Below, piece by piece: positions 24,655 through 33,679 of a DNA stretch of 64,000 bases (position 1 is the first letter of the stretch; each line of letters begins with the position of its first letter). Under the pieces are notes generated by a model that worked only from the letters and a program-made list of their open reading frames with translations, did not search any database and was not told the origin of the DNA. Location: NCBI GenBank assembly GCA_910584945.1, contig CAJUDY010000011.1:12356-76355 (forward strand), read 5' to 3'. The position numbers and the translations under genes are program-made. This stretch comes from an uncultured Lachnospiraceae bacterium. Lineage in GTDB: Bacteria > Bacillota > Clostridia > Lachnospirales > Lachnospiraceae.

Positions 24655-26100
24655 TCATCCCTGCATTTCGAGAGCCGGCGCCCCCCGCATGGTGATCACC
24701 GGACCTCCTTTGTGTTCGATATAATCTTCCGTGATCATCACCTGTCCGATGTTGTCGTCCTTGGGGATCTCATACATGATATCCAGCATAAAGTCCTCGA
24801 TGATCGCCCGCAGCGCCCGCGCCCCGGTGTCTTTTTCCATCGCCTTCTTCGCAATGGCCCGAAGAGCCCCTTCTGTGAACTCCAGCCGGACCTCATCCAG
24901 TGCCAGAAGCTTCTGGTACTGCTTTAAAATCGCGTTCTTCGGCTCCTTTAAGATCGACACCATCATATCCTCCGACAGGGCGTCCAGCGTAAAAATCACT
25001 GGAAGCCGCCCGATGAATTCCGGAATCATACCGAACTTCCGGATATCCTCCACGGTCACTCTCCTCAGCAGATTCTTCTCATGATCGTATTTGTCTTTTA
25101 AATCCGCCCGAAAACCGATGGACGACTGTTTATTCAGCCGCTCTTTGATGATGTCCTCCAGGTCCGGGAAGGCTCCGCCGCAGATAAACAGAATGTTCTT
25201 CGTATTGATGGTCTCCAGGGGGACCATGGCGTTCTTGCTGTTGGCGCCTACGGGCACCTCCACCTCCGCCCCCTCCAGAAGCTTCAGCATCCCCTGCTGG
25301 ACCGATTCGCCGCTTACGTCCCGCTGGTGGGTGTTCTTTTTCTTGGCGATCTTGTCGATCTCGTCGATAAACACGATTCCCCGCTCTGCCTTCTCCACAT
25401 CGTTATTCGCCGCAGCCAGAAGCTTGGACAGTACGCTCTCGATATCATCCCCGATGTAACCCGCCTCGGTCAAAGAAGTGGCGTCGGCGATGGCAAGCGG
25501 CACATCCAGAAGCCTGGCCAGCGTCTTCACCAGATAAGTCTTCCCGCTTCCGGTGGGCCCGATCATCAGCATATTGGACTTCTCGATCTCGATGCCGTCC
25601 GCCTCCGATCCTGCAGCCACCCGCTTGTAATGATTATAAACGGCCACGGAGATCACTTTTTTCGCCTTTTCCTGACCGATCACATACTCGTCCAGGCTCT
25701 CCTTGATCCGGTGAGGCGCGGGCACCGAGCGGATGTCGAATTCCTTCTTCGGCTCTGCCTGATCCGCCGCCTTCTTCGGCGCCTTTTTCTTCACCTTCTG
25801 TCTTCTGGGAATAAGGTTCTGCAGATCCGCCAGATTAATCATGCTGATGTTGGGCATCCTGGAAAAGTCCAGCTTGCTGTAGTCCACATTGCCGCTGCTC
25901 ATCATGTCCATGGTCCGCTGCATGCACTCGGGGCAGATGCTGATCTCCTTGGTCAGATGAATCATCTTCCCGGTCTTGCTCTCGGGCCGGTGACACACAA
26001 AGCAGACGTCGTCGTAATGGTTCTCTTCCGTTCCCTCTCCCTCGGGACCGGCTTTCTCCTGTTCTACTTCCTGTTCTTTATTCTCAATATCCATACTCAT
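24655..26100 (-). CDS. clpX: ATP-dependent Clp protease ATP-binding subunit ClpX, atypical context
   Basis: 481 residues, somewhat longer than usual (about 420-430), because of an acidic N-terminal extension and a basic linker at 105-125. Zinc-binding C4 module: CFVCHRPESKTGK and SICPEC. AAA+ core: Walker A GPTGSGKTYL, GYIGDDIE pore loop, Walker B IVFIDEID, FGMIPEFIGRLPV and DTGARALR sensor-2. The SSIGFRADL segment resembles the IGF loop used to dock ClpP. clpP and trigger factor are not adjacent; instead lspA and DUF3810 follow in operon, which suggests a second ClpX specialised for an envelope-linked task (inference). Confidence 0.9.
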   Translation of the reverse strand: MSMDIENKEQEVEQEKAGPEGEGTEENHYDDVCFVCHRPESKTGKMIHLTKEISICPECMQRTMDMMSSGNVDYSKLDFSRMPNISMINLADLQNLIPRRQKVKKKAPKKAADQAEPKKEFDIRSVPAPHRIKESLDEYVIGQEKAKKVISVAVYNHYKRVAAGSEADGIEIEKSNMLMIGPTGSGKTYLVKTLARLLDVPLAIADATSLTEAGYIGDDIESVLSKLLAAANNDVEKAERGIVFIDEIDKIAKKKNTHQRDVSGESVQQGMLKLLEGAEVEVPVGANSKNAMVPLETINTKNILFICGGAFPDLEDIIKERLNKQSSIGFRADLKDKYDHEKNLLRRVTVEDIRKFGMIPEFIGRLPVIFTLDALSEDMMVSILKEPKNAILKQYQKLLALDEVRLEFTEGALRAIAKKAMEKDTGARALRAIIEDFMLDIMYEIPKDDNIGQVMITEDYIEHKGGPVITMRGAPALEMQG

Positions 26101-26124
26101 GAATCCTTCCTCTTGCTGCTACTG

Positions 26125-26153
26125 ATTATATAATACCCCCTTACGCTCCGCAA
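26125..26153 (-). promoter_or_regulatory. Sigma-A promoter of the clpX operon
   Basis: Minus strand: TTGCGG (26148-26153), 17 bases, TATAAT (26125-26130). Confidence 0.7.
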
Positions 26154-26249
26154 GTAAAGTTTTTCTAAAGAGGAACCTGCTGTCAATAACTGGCTGAATC
26201 ACAACTGCCGCAGAATACAGTCTCCTGCATCCTGCGGCAAGTACCACTC

Positions 26250-27602
26250 TTATTCCTCTGTCTCCACCCCTACCTGGGACCCGGTGCTCAAAGTAATATC
26301 AAGCACTTTTTCCACATATTCCGCGTCTTCCAGTCTCTGGATGGTGATGGCGATCGTCTCTCCTGACGCGTAGTAGCTAAGCGTCTCCCGAAGCTGCGCA
26401 TAACTGCTGATGCGGGTTCCGTCCAGCTTGGTGATGATATCTCCTTTCTGAAGACCGGCCTTTTCTGCAGCGCCGCCCTCGGAGATGGTACTGATATAGA
26501 CGCCCTCCGGCATCCCATAACTCTCGGACGCGTCCGTGGTCACATCCACGCCGACGATCCCAAGATACCCTCTGTCCTCTTCTTTTACCTGATCTCTGGT
26601 GACCTTGTTCATCAGGTCTCCGATGATGGACTCCACATCGCTGATAGGAATCGCATAACCCATACCTTCCACATCCTCAGAGATGAACTTCACGGAGTTA
26701 ATGCCGATCAGCTCTCCCTTGCTGTTCAGAAGAGCGCCGCCGCTGTTGCCAGGATTGATGGCCGCGTCGGTCTGGATCAGACGGTTGGTGATTGTCGCCC
26801 CTTCGCTCGTCACGCTAACCTCCCGGTTCAGCGCGCTGACAATGCCAGAAGTCACAGAAAGTCCGTAACCGTAAGCATTGCCGATGGCGACCACCGGCTC
26901 GCCCACTTCCATCGTACTGGAATCTCCCACCGCGGCGATCTTGATCATGTCCTGGGTTTCCTTGGGGATATCTTCCGTCAGGACCGCGATCACTGCCAGG
27001 TCCTTGCCCGGGTCCGTCCCTTTGACTTTTGCGGGAATCACGTTGTCTTCATCCGCATCCTCTCCGTCGGAGTTAAAGTAGACGCTGATCTCCTTGGCGC
27101 CGGACACCACATGGTTGTTGGTCACAATCAGGATCTCCGTATCGTTTCTTCCTATGATAATACCGGAGCCGCTGGACTGACTCTCCTGCTCATAGGTGCC
27201 GAAAAAGGTGCGGAACTCTGTGGTTCCCACATTGGTGATAGACACCACCGAGGGCATACAGTTCCGGACGATATCCGACACGTCGTAGACATCTGAACTG
27301 CTGCCTGCCACCGTGGTCGTAGGCGTCGCGTTCTCCCCTGCTTCTCTGACCCCGGTCCCCTTCGTGGTTACCTGATCTCCGAACATCTGTCTTCCGATAT
27401 AATTGGTTCCCATGAAAGAAGCGCTGGCCACGCTGCCAAACACCAGCGCCAGCACCAGGCACTTGGCCACTGTCTTTCCAAAACCACCTTTTTTCTTTTT
27501 TTTCTGTTCCTTTAAATTGGAAGAAGAATCATAATGAATATAGCCGCCGTTTGTATCATAATAATTACCGGTCTCTGTGTGATGATTCAGATCCTCGTAC
27601 AT
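26250..27602 (-). CDS. htrA: HtrA/DegP-type serine protease with PDZ domain
   Basis: 450 residues from ATG 27602, nine bases after AAAGGAG; a TTG two codons earlier is an alternative. A cytoplasmic Tyr/Asn-rich start, a basic stretch, one membrane helix (CLVLALVFGSVASASFMG), then the trypsin-like domain with the triad H in TNNHVV, D in GKDLAVI and S in NPGNSGGALL, and a PDZ domain at about 345-435 (GVYISTISEGGAAEKAGLQ). It degrades or refolds damaged extracytoplasmic proteins. Own gene, transcribed away from the divergent DUF3048 lipoprotein. A perfect eight-base hairpin (TGCCGCAG / CTGCGGCA) follows the stop but has no T-run. Confidence 0.93.
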   Translation of the reverse strand: MYEDLNHHTETGNYYDTNGGYIHYDSSSNLKEQKKKKKGGFGKTVAKCLVLALVFGSVASASFMGTNYIGRQMFGDQVTTKGTGVREAGENATPTTTVAGSSSDVYDVSDIVRNCMPSVVSITNVGTTEFRTFFGTYEQESQSSGSGIIIGRNDTEILIVTNNHVVSGAKEISVYFNSDGEDADEDNVIPAKVKGTDPGKDLAVIAVLTEDIPKETQDMIKIAAVGDSSTMEVGEPVVAIGNAYGYGLSVTSGIVSALNREVSVTSEGATITNRLIQTDAAINPGNSGGALLNSKGELIGINSVKFISEDVEGMGYAIPISDVESIIGDLMNKVTRDQVKEEDRGYLGIVGVDVTTDASESYGMPEGVYISTISEGGAAEKAGLQKGDIITKLDGTRISSYAQLRETLSYYASGETIAITIQRLEDAEYVEKVLDITLSTGSQVGVETEE

Positions 27603-27753
27603 AAGCAATCACTCCTTTCAAATCCTGTCCTTATTGGATATTTCTACTATAACAGGGAATTGTGATAGAATTGTGATTAAATCTTTAAAAATTTTTGAAA
27701 AGGGTGTATACTGTTAGAGTCTATACAGAAAACAAAAAGAAAGGACGTATTAC

Positions 27754-28878
27754 ATGAAGAAAAAAACTTTACTGCTCTTTTTATCTGCCGTACTGGCATG
27801 CAGCGCCCTGACCGGCTGCGGCGGCAAAGAGGAAGACGCGGCGCCTGTGGTCACGGATATATCTGAGGCAGAGGATTCCGAAGAGGAACCGGAAGAAGAG
27901 GCCGAAGAAGAACCGGAAGAAAAGGAACCAGAAGAGACCCGGGAAGGCATGTACCGCAGCGAACTGACTAACGAGTGGATCGACGAAAGTCTCAAGAGTC
28001 AGCGCCCGGTAGCCATTATGGTCGACAATGAGAAAACTGCCCTTCTCCACTATGGGCTTACTCAGGCAGATATCGTATATGAGATGATGAACAGCACCGC
28101 CAACGGCGAGATCACCCGCTTTATGGCGCTTGTCAAGGATTGGGACAAGATCACGCAGTTCGGTAGTATCCGGAGCGTACGCCCGACCAACTTTATGATC
28201 GCTCCGGAATACAACGCGGTGGTCATTCACGACGGCGGTCCCTTCTATATTGACCCGTACCTCAAAAATCCATGGGTGGATCACTTAAGCGGCGGATTCG
28301 CCCGCATCCAGAACGGGAAACCCAGAGAGTTCACGGAATATGTCACCACCGGAGAGGTCGCAAAGCGTCTGGAATCCGCAGGCATCTCTTCCGAGTACAA
28401 CGACTATTACCCCGGACCCCACTGGGAATTCGCAAGCGAATCCAAACCGGTGGATCTCTCACAGGCTTCCGACTCCATCGCCTGTACCCTGGTGGACCTG
28501 CCCTTCGATCACAATGGATCGGAGTTGAACTACGACGAAGCCAGCAATACGTATCTGTATTCTGAATATAATATGAAACACACCGACCCGGCCAACGGCG
28601 ACAAGCAGCTCGCTTTCACCAATATCCTGATCCAGAACGCGACCCATACCAAGTATGACAGCAATGGTTATATGCAGTTCAATATCCTGGAGCAGACCGG
28701 ACGCAGCGGTTATTATATCACCGGCGGAAAAGCCATCCCGGTTACCTGGAGCAAGGGACATGACATGGACCCTACCCGCTTCTATGATATGGATGGTAAT
28801 CTGATTACCCTGAATACCGGCAAGACCTACATCGCCCTGGTATCCGACACCCGTTGGGACGAGCTGGTACTGGAGTAA
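27754..28878 (+). CDS. DUF3048 (YerB-like) lipoprotein
   Basis: 374 residues. Lipobox at residues 18-22 (ALTGC), a long Glu/Pro-rich acidic linker to about residue 60, then the two-part DUF3048 domain: PVAIMVDNEKTALLHYGLTQAD, ITRFMALVKDW, GSIRSVRPTNFMIAPEY, HDGGPFY and a C-terminal half with SKGHDMDPTRFYDMDGN. The family is common on the surface of Firmicutes and has no firmly established enzymatic role. AAAGGACG-type site before ATG. It is a single gene between the divergent htrA and a bidirectional terminator. Confidence 0.88.
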   Translation: MKKKTLLLFLSAVLACSALTGCGGKEEDAAPVVTDISEAEDSEEEPEEEAEEEPEEKEPEETREGMYRSELTNEWIDESLKSQRPVAIMVDNEKTALLHYGLTQADIVYEMMNSTANGEITRFMALVKDWDKITQFGSIRSVRPTNFMIAPEYNAVVIHDGGPFYIDPYLKNPWVDHLSGGFARIQNGKPREFTEYVTTGEVAKRLESAGISSEYNDYYPGPHWEFASESKPVDLSQASDSIACTLVDLPFDHNGSELNYDEASNTYLYSEYNMKHTDPANGDKQLAFTNILIQNATHTKYDSNGYMQFNILEQTGRSGYYITGGKAIPVTWSKGHDMDPTRFYDMDGNLITLNTGKTYIALVSDTRWDELVLE

Positions 28879-28907
28879 GGACTCCTTCCGGTACATAATG
28901 TCTTTCT

Positions 28908-28938
28908 AAAAAGGCGGCGCATGAGCGCCGCCTTTTTT
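28908..28938. terminator. Bidirectional intrinsic terminator
   Basis: AAAAAGGCGGCGC and GCGCCGCCTTTTTT form a perfect stem with an ATGA loop and A/T runs on both sides. It serves the DUF3048 gene (+) and the citrate synthase gene (-). Confidence 0.92.
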
Positions 28939-30274
28939 ATAATTTCTTTTCTTTCATCACGCTCTTGTAAGAGGGACGGATGATCTTGTTCATGCCGATG
29001 ATCTCCTCGATCCGATGGGCGCTCCAACCTACGATTCTGGCAATGGCGAAGATCGGGGTGTAAAGCTCTACCGGAATTCCAAGCATCTCATAGACAAAAC
29101 CGCTGTAAAAATCTACATTGGGGCTGACGCCTTTGTAGATCTTGCGTTTTTTCCCGATGAGCTCCGGCGCCAGCATCTCGATATTGTTGTAAAGGGCCAT
29201 ATCCCGGTCGCGCTTTTTCTCCATGGAAAGCATCTCCACGAATCCTTTAAATACCCGCTCTCGGGGATCAGAGAGAGAGTAGACGGCATGTCCCATGCCG
29301 TAGATCAGACCTTTTCGATCGAAGGCCTCTCCGTCCAGAATCTTGCCAAGATAGCTCCTTACCTCTTCTTTGTCCGTATAGTCCTTCACATGTTTCCGGA
29401 TATCCGCCATCATCTCCATCACCTTGATGTTGGCTCCGCCGTGCTTGGGCCCTTTCAGGGAAGACATGGCCGCCGCGATCGCAGAATATGTATCCGAGCC
29501 GGAGGATGTCACGACTCTGGTAGTGAACGTGGAATTATTTCCGCCGCCGTGCTCCATATGAAGCATCAGCGCCACATCCAGCACCTTGGCCTCCAGAAAG
29601 GTATATTTTTTATCCGGCCGCAGCATCATTAGCAGATTTTCCGCCGTCGACAGTTCCGGGTTGGGCCTGTGAATATACATGCTCTCATCCCGCTCATAAT
29701 GATTGTAGGCGTGATATCCGTAAACAGCCAGCATCGGAAAGACGCTGATCAGGTTTAAACACTGGCGGATCACATTGCCTACCTCATTGGAATCCATATG
29801 ATCGTCATAGGATGCCAGCGTCAGGATGCTCCTGGTCATGGAATTCATGATATCTTTGTTGGAGGCCTTCATGATCACATCCCTGGTAAAATTCGTCGGA
29901 AGCTCTCTTCCGGCCGCCAGCAGATCTCTGAATTCCGCCTCTTCTTCCTTGGTGGGAAGTTCTCCGAACAGCAGAAGATAGGCCGTCTTCTCGAAGCCGA
30001 AGGACCTCTCGGGTATGCTGGTCACCAGGTCTATCACATTGTATCCCCGGTACCAGAGCTCCCCATCGCAGGGAACTTTCTTTCCGTCCGCCATCTTGAA
30101 AGAGTCGATCTTGGAGATGTTCGTAAGCCCTGTCAGCACACCGTTTCCATTGAGATCCCGAAGCCCGCGGTTCACGCCGAACTCTTTAAACAATTCGTCC
30201 GATATGGTGTCGTTTTCCACACACATCTTCCGATATTTATCCACATATTCACTCCATTTTTCGTAATATCCCAT
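28937..30274 (-). CDS. gltA: Citrate synthase (si type)
   Basis: 445 residues. Condenses acetyl-CoA and oxaloacetate in the cytosol; in fermenters it usually feeds glutamate synthesis. Landmarks: LWYRGYNVIDL, HMEHGGGNNSTFTTR and GMGHAVYSLSDPR with the catalytic His residues, and SPNVDFYSGF with the catalytic Asp. Length and the long N-terminal extension fit the clostridial form. The GTG/ATG question does not arise: ATG follows GGGGGAATTT. A 16-base palindrome lies 35 bases upstream. No other TCA gene adjoins it. A 2-methylcitrate synthase role is possible but no prp genes are nearby. Confidence 0.92.
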   Translation of the reverse strand: MGYYEKWSEYVDKYRKMCVENDTISDELFKEFGVNRGLRDLNGNGVLTGLTNISKIDSFKMADGKKVPCDGELWYRGYNVIDLVTSIPERSFGFEKTAYLLLFGELPTKEEEAEFRDLLAAGRELPTNFTRDVIMKASNKDIMNSMTRSILTLASYDDHMDSNEVGNVIRQCLNLISVFPMLAVYGYHAYNHYERDESMYIHRPNPELSTAENLLMMLRPDKKYTFLEAKVLDVALMLHMEHGGGNNSTFTTRVVTSSGSDTYSAIAAAMSSLKGPKHGGANIKVMEMMADIRKHVKDYTDKEEVRSYLGKILDGEAFDRKGLIYGMGHAVYSLSDPRERVFKGFVEMLSMEKKRDRDMALYNNIEMLAPELIGKKRKIYKGVSPNVDFYSGFVYEMLGIPVELYTPIFAIARIVGWSAHRIEEIIGMNKIIRPSYKSVMKEKKL

Positions 30275-30308
30275 TAAATTCCCCCTTGCTCATGATTTTT
30301 ACGTGCTT

Positions 30309-30324
30309 ATTATGTTAACATAAT
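30309..30324. promoter_or_regulatory. Perfect 16-base palindrome upstream of citrate synthase
   Basis: ATTATGTTAACATAAT, fully symmetric, 35 bases before the start codon on the minus strand. Its position and symmetry fit a homodimeric repressor or activator site. The rest of 30325-30471 has short GC-rich hairpins (GAATGCGC / GCGCATTC near 30385) probably ending the L,D-transpeptidase transcript, and no gene. Confidence 0.55.
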
Positions 30325-30471
30325 TTTTTTGAAATTGCCATCTTTTTTTCCATTTTTCTGAAATATCCCCCATCATGCTCTCACAGAATGCGCAGTACCG
30401 CGCATTCCCGGACCGCGCATCGCAACAAATCATGTTCTGCCAAAGCTGCGCTGCGAGCGCATGACTGTTCT

Positions 30472-32073
30472 CTATCCTTCTGCGGGTGGCGCTTCCACCG
30501 GCGTCTCCACCGGTACTTCCGGGACCGGCTCCGGGACTGGTTCCTCCACCGGAACTTCCGGAACCGGCTCCGGGACTGGTTCCTCCGCAGGCGGGATCTC
30601 CGGGTTCTCCGCCAGAGCTTCTCCCTGTCCTTCTTCCGCGGGCGGCGCGCCCTTTTCCCTCACTACCGGCTCAGTACCCGGCAGATGATAGCAGATCACC
30701 GGGGTCCCCTTCTCGATATTCTCGTAGATCTCCCGGGCAGTGGAAGGCGGCAGATTGATACATCCGTGGGAACCGTTGGTCTTATAGATATTGCTGCCGA
30801 AAGACCCTCGCCAGCTGGCGTCATGCATACCGATGTTCCGGTTGAAGGGCATCCAATAAGATACCGGCGTCCGGTAGTTCTCTCCGGTCAAAGTGGCGTT
30901 TCTCTGCTTGTAAGTCACTCCGTAGACTCCCGCCGGCGTGTCATAGCCTCTGGAGGAATTCCCAGACACAAAATCAGACTCCAAAAGCAGATTTCCGTCT
31001 TTATAGAAGAACAGATGCTGAGCGGTCAGATTAATTTCCACATAGGTATCGCCGTAATCCGGAGTCCCGTACCGGTCCGCCGTCTGATAGTAGACCGGCG
31101 TACGCGCACCGCTCTCTCCCCGCTCGATCATCTCCATCAGTTCCTGCACTTCCTGATCCGCGTTCATCCACCAGCCGTAGTCGCCTTCCTTGATCGTGAC
31201 TTCCTTCCCATAGCTGGTCTGGAAGGTCCGGGGCCGGAAAATGCTGTCGTATTTCTTCCTGAGCGACGCCACAAAGGCTTCCACATGGACCTGGTCCAGC
31301 GTCACATCCGTACCGTCCACATGAATCCATTCACTGATGGTCTGCCCATTCAGAACCTCCTGATTCTCCCCAAAGGTATAGGTAATCTGAATGTCCGCAT
31401 ATTTTTGAAGCTTCTCCTGTACTTTTCGAAGGTCTTCATCCTCCGACGTTACCTGAGGCGTCTCGTAGCATCCAGCTTCCTCCAGATTCACCCTCTCTTC
31501 CAGAGCAAGTACGGCTCCCTTTATGGTTTCAAGCGTCTTCGATTCATCCAGGAGATTCCCCTGGGTCTCCGGCACGATCTGAAAGCCTTCTTCCGGCGTA
31601 TAGTCTGCTATGTAAGCGTCCGTAGGCGCCTTCGCAAAGTCCTTCTGAAACCCCTGAAGCTTCCGGACCTGCTCTTCCAGCTTCTCTTCATTACAGGCGA
31701 TCAGCCCTTCTGTTGTATGCTCCGCACTCTGGGGCAGAAACCAGGTCCGGGTGTCCTGCTCTTCCAGCAATTTCTGAAGGGGTTCTTCCGAAGAATAGGA
31801 CAGGGCGATGTCTTTTCCCTGAATCTCTTCTTCCAGAATCGAACCGTCTTCTTTGCGTTCTTCAATACATAAAGAATAATCCTGAACCTGATCCTTTACT
31901 TCCTCCATCGTCATACCCGACACATCGATCCGGTCCACCACCGTCCCCGGCAGGAAATGGCTTTGATAGTAAAAAAGTCCTCCTCCATATGCGGCCGCGG
32001 CGGCCACCAACGCACAGCCAAGAACCGCCGGCAAAACAGGAAAGCGTTTTTTGACATTTTTCGGTTCTTTCAT
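30472..32073 (-). CDS. L,D-transpeptidase (YkuD) with repeat domains and Pro/Glu tail
   Basis: 533 residues. One N-terminal membrane helix (VLPAVLGCALVAAAAAYGGGL), a peptidoglycan-binding_4-type domain region about 50-310, then a YkuD catalytic domain at about 350-470 with HDASWRGSFG and the active-site block GSHGCINLPPSTA. These enzymes make 3-3 cross-links in the wall or anchor proteins. The C-terminus is a Pro/Glu/Val repeat (EPVPEPVPEVPVE in two copies), likely a wall-spanning spacer. A terminator-like hairpin lies upstream at 32108-32144. Catalytic residues look intact. Confidence 0.9.
   Translation of the reverse strand: MKEPKNVKKRFPVLPAVLGCALVAAAAAYGGGLFYYQSHFLPGTVVDRIDVSGMTMEEVKDQVQDYSLCIEERKEDGSILEEEIQGKDIALSYSSEEPLQKLLEEQDTRTWFLPQSAEHTTEGLIACNEEKLEEQVRKLQGFQKDFAKAPTDAYIADYTPEEGFQIVPETQGNLLDESKTLETIKGAVLALEERVNLEEAGCYETPQVTSEDEDLRKVQEKLQKYADIQITYTFGENQEVLNGQTISEWIHVDGTDVTLDQVHVEAFVASLRKKYDSIFRPRTFQTSYGKEVTIKEGDYGWWMNADQEVQELMEMIERGESGARTPVYYQTADRYGTPDYGDTYVEINLTAQHLFFYKDGNLLLESDFVSGNSSRGYDTPAGVYGVTYKQRNATLTGENYRTPVSYWMPFNRNIGMHDASWRGSFGSNIYKTNGSHGCINLPPSTAREIYENIEKGTPVICYHLPGTEPVVREKGAPPAEEGQGEALAENPEIPPAEEPVPEPVPEVPVEEPVPEPVPEVPVETPVEAPPAEG
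30500..30600 (-). repeat. Direct repeat coding for the EPVPEPVPEVPVE tail
   Basis: About 39-base direct duplication within the 3' end of the L,D-transpeptidase gene, giving two EPVPEPVPEVPVE copies. Confidence 0.7.
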
Positions 32074-32107
32074 AACTCTCCTCGTTCCTTTCCGATCTCA
32101 TTTAAAA

Positions 32108-32144
32108 GCCGGACCCCTCCGCTCTTACGCGGCAGGCATCCGGC
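32108..32144 (-). terminator. Intrinsic terminator upstream of the L,D-transpeptidase
   Basis: On the minus strand GCCGGA pairs with TCCGGC, with an inner CCGC/GCGG stem, followed by TTTTAA. It could stop readthrough from the XRE gene or act as an attenuator 35 bases before the L,D-transpeptidase start. Confidence 0.55.
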
Positions 32145-32229
32145 CTGTAAGTTACAGTATAACGATTTTTGAGGAAAAAAACAACCGAAGAATGTCGGAT
32201 TCCTTTTGTTCCCTCTACAGTTGTGGGTA

Positions 32230-32505
32230 CCTGGACGGCATTTTGTGGGTCCCCGGACGCTGCCGGGAGCCCGGTACTGCCGCAGCGGGCGCGGGAATCG
32301 TGGGGGAGGGCCTTTGGGGGGCGTTTTTAGCGTCAGCGAGATCCAGCGTTTACGAAGACCCGGCGCGAAGCCGAAGCTTCGCGTCGTTGGTCGCAGTTAA
32401 CGATTAGCTCGCTGACGCGTTGCCCCGGTCCTCCTCCGCGCTTCCCGCGCCCGCTGCGGCGTCCGGCATCCGGCATCCAGCGTCCCTCGTCCGGTGTCCG
32501 GCACC
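32230..32505. repeat. Palindromic intergenic repeat, copy 1
   Basis: 32279-32460 folds into one long hairpin: CCGCAGCGGGCGCGGGAA pairs with TTCCCGCGCCCGCTGCGG, and inside it GCGTCAGCGAG pairs with CTCGCTGACGC and CGGCGCGAAGC with GCTTCGCGTCG. Flanks include degenerate GGGTNCCCGGACGC units on the left and TCCGGCAT/TCCGGTGT tandem units on the right. A second copy lies at 33680-34055 in the same orientation. Together with 32074-32229, this stretch has no gene. Confidence 0.85.
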
Positions 32506-32511
32506 TTCACC

Positions 32512-33480
32512 TCATTTCTGCCCCATCTTCACCACTCCCGCGATGGCTCCGAAAAGAATCCCCGCCACCGGCCACAGAATCCAGGTGCTGTGCCAGTTCC
32601 GGGTCAGAAAACTCCAGCCCACATAGACCGCGGTCACCACGCACCAGTAAACGACAGCAATCCGGTCGATGACCTTATTGGCCTCCTTCTTTTCCTTTGT
32701 GTAGTCTCCTTCCTGCAAAAGCTGGTCATAGGCTCCCTTTTTCAGTCCCGCGTTGACCATCAGGAACACCCCTGCCGCCACGAAGAAAAGCAGAATCACA
32801 AGCCCCACAACGTATGCCAGATCATTATCCGCCGCAGACGACAGGAGGAACGGTATGGCTCCCAGGATGCAAAGTCCCACACCGACGGCGACCTTTCTGG
32901 CAAAAGGCGCCGCTTCCGCCTCGCTTCGCTCTTTTACCATCCCGGCAATGCCGTAGGCCAGCTCAAATTCTTCCTTCTCCAGCCACTCGTATTTGCCAAA
33001 CTTTATCCCGAAGACGATCAGGCCCCCCACAGAGACTGCCACGATCAGGAGCAGAAGCGTGAAACCGATCCCGCATGCCAGATCTTCGGAGACCCTCAGC
33101 CTTCCCGCCTCCGCCATTCCTTCCAAAAGAAACAGCGGCACCGGAGACAGAATACAGCCGACGATCCCCGCAGGAATCCGAAGAGAAGCTTCCTTTCTTA
33201 CCTTTATAAAGTCCTGGGCTTCTTCCATCGTCACCTTCCGGACGGACGGCGTCTCCGGATTCCCCGGAACATAGTCCTCCTCTTTGTCATCTTTTAATAA
33301 GTAATCCGTACTAACCTCAAAAATATCGCTTAACTGCAGAATCTTATCAAGCTCCGGCACCGACATGGCACTCTCCCACTTGGATACCGACTGTCTCGAC
33401 ACGTTCAGCTTTCCCGCCAGTTCCTCCTGGGACCATCCGTTCCGTTTGCGAAGTTCCATGATCTTTTCGCCTAATATCAT
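32512..33480 (-). CDS. XRE-family regulator with membrane domain
   Basis: 322 residues. Residues 1-65 are a classic Cro/CI helix-turn-helix (RNGWSQEELAGKLNVSRQSV and KWESAMSVPELDKIL), followed by a short linker (about 65-95) and five or six hydrophobic segments (for example IPAGIVGCILSPVPLFLLEG, GFTLLLLIVAVSVGGLIVFG, VAVGVGLCILGAIPFLLSSA and a C-terminal one). Membrane-bound HTH proteins like this often sense envelope stress or peptides; the signal is unknown. It is the only gene between two direct copies of a palindromic repeat. AATGATATT upstream has no strong ribosome site; ATG 33480 is the natural start for the HTH. Confidence 0.82.
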   Translation of the reverse strand: MILGEKIMELRKRNGWSQEELAGKLNVSRQSVSKWESAMSVPELDKILQLSDIFEVSTDYLLKDDKEEDYVPGNPETPSVRKVTMEEAQDFIKVRKEASLRIPAGIVGCILSPVPLFLLEGMAEAGRLRVSEDLACGIGFTLLLLIVAVSVGGLIVFGIKFGKYEWLEKEEFELAYGIAGMVKERSEAEAAPFARKVAVGVGLCILGAIPFLLSSAADNDLAYVVGLVILLFFVAAGVFLMVNAGLKKGAYDQLLQEGDYTKEKKEANKVIDRIAVVYWCVVTAVYVGWSFLTRNWHSTWILWPVAGILFGAIAGVVKMGQK

Positions 33481-33679
33481 TCCTTTTCCTCAACCTTTCT
33501 GTCATTTTACAAACCGTACAGTTCTGTCACATATGCTGTGCCAATCATAGCAAAATCACCGGTTTCCTTCAAGACAGCAGGCTTGGAAATCTGTCAACTG
33601 ACGGTTGCAACTCCTGGTAGACACCCGGACGGCGGTTCAAAGTGGGTACTCGGACGCCGGCTCAGCATGAATACCCAAA

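Noticed and set aside
30500..30600. Tandem repeats at the L,D-transpeptidase 3' end considered as CRISPR
   Set aside because: They are in frame and encode EPVPEPVPEVPVE units; no spacers.
30388..31872. 494-codon plus-strand open frame
   Set aside because: Antisense to the L,D-transpeptidase; Arg/Leu-rich without motifs.
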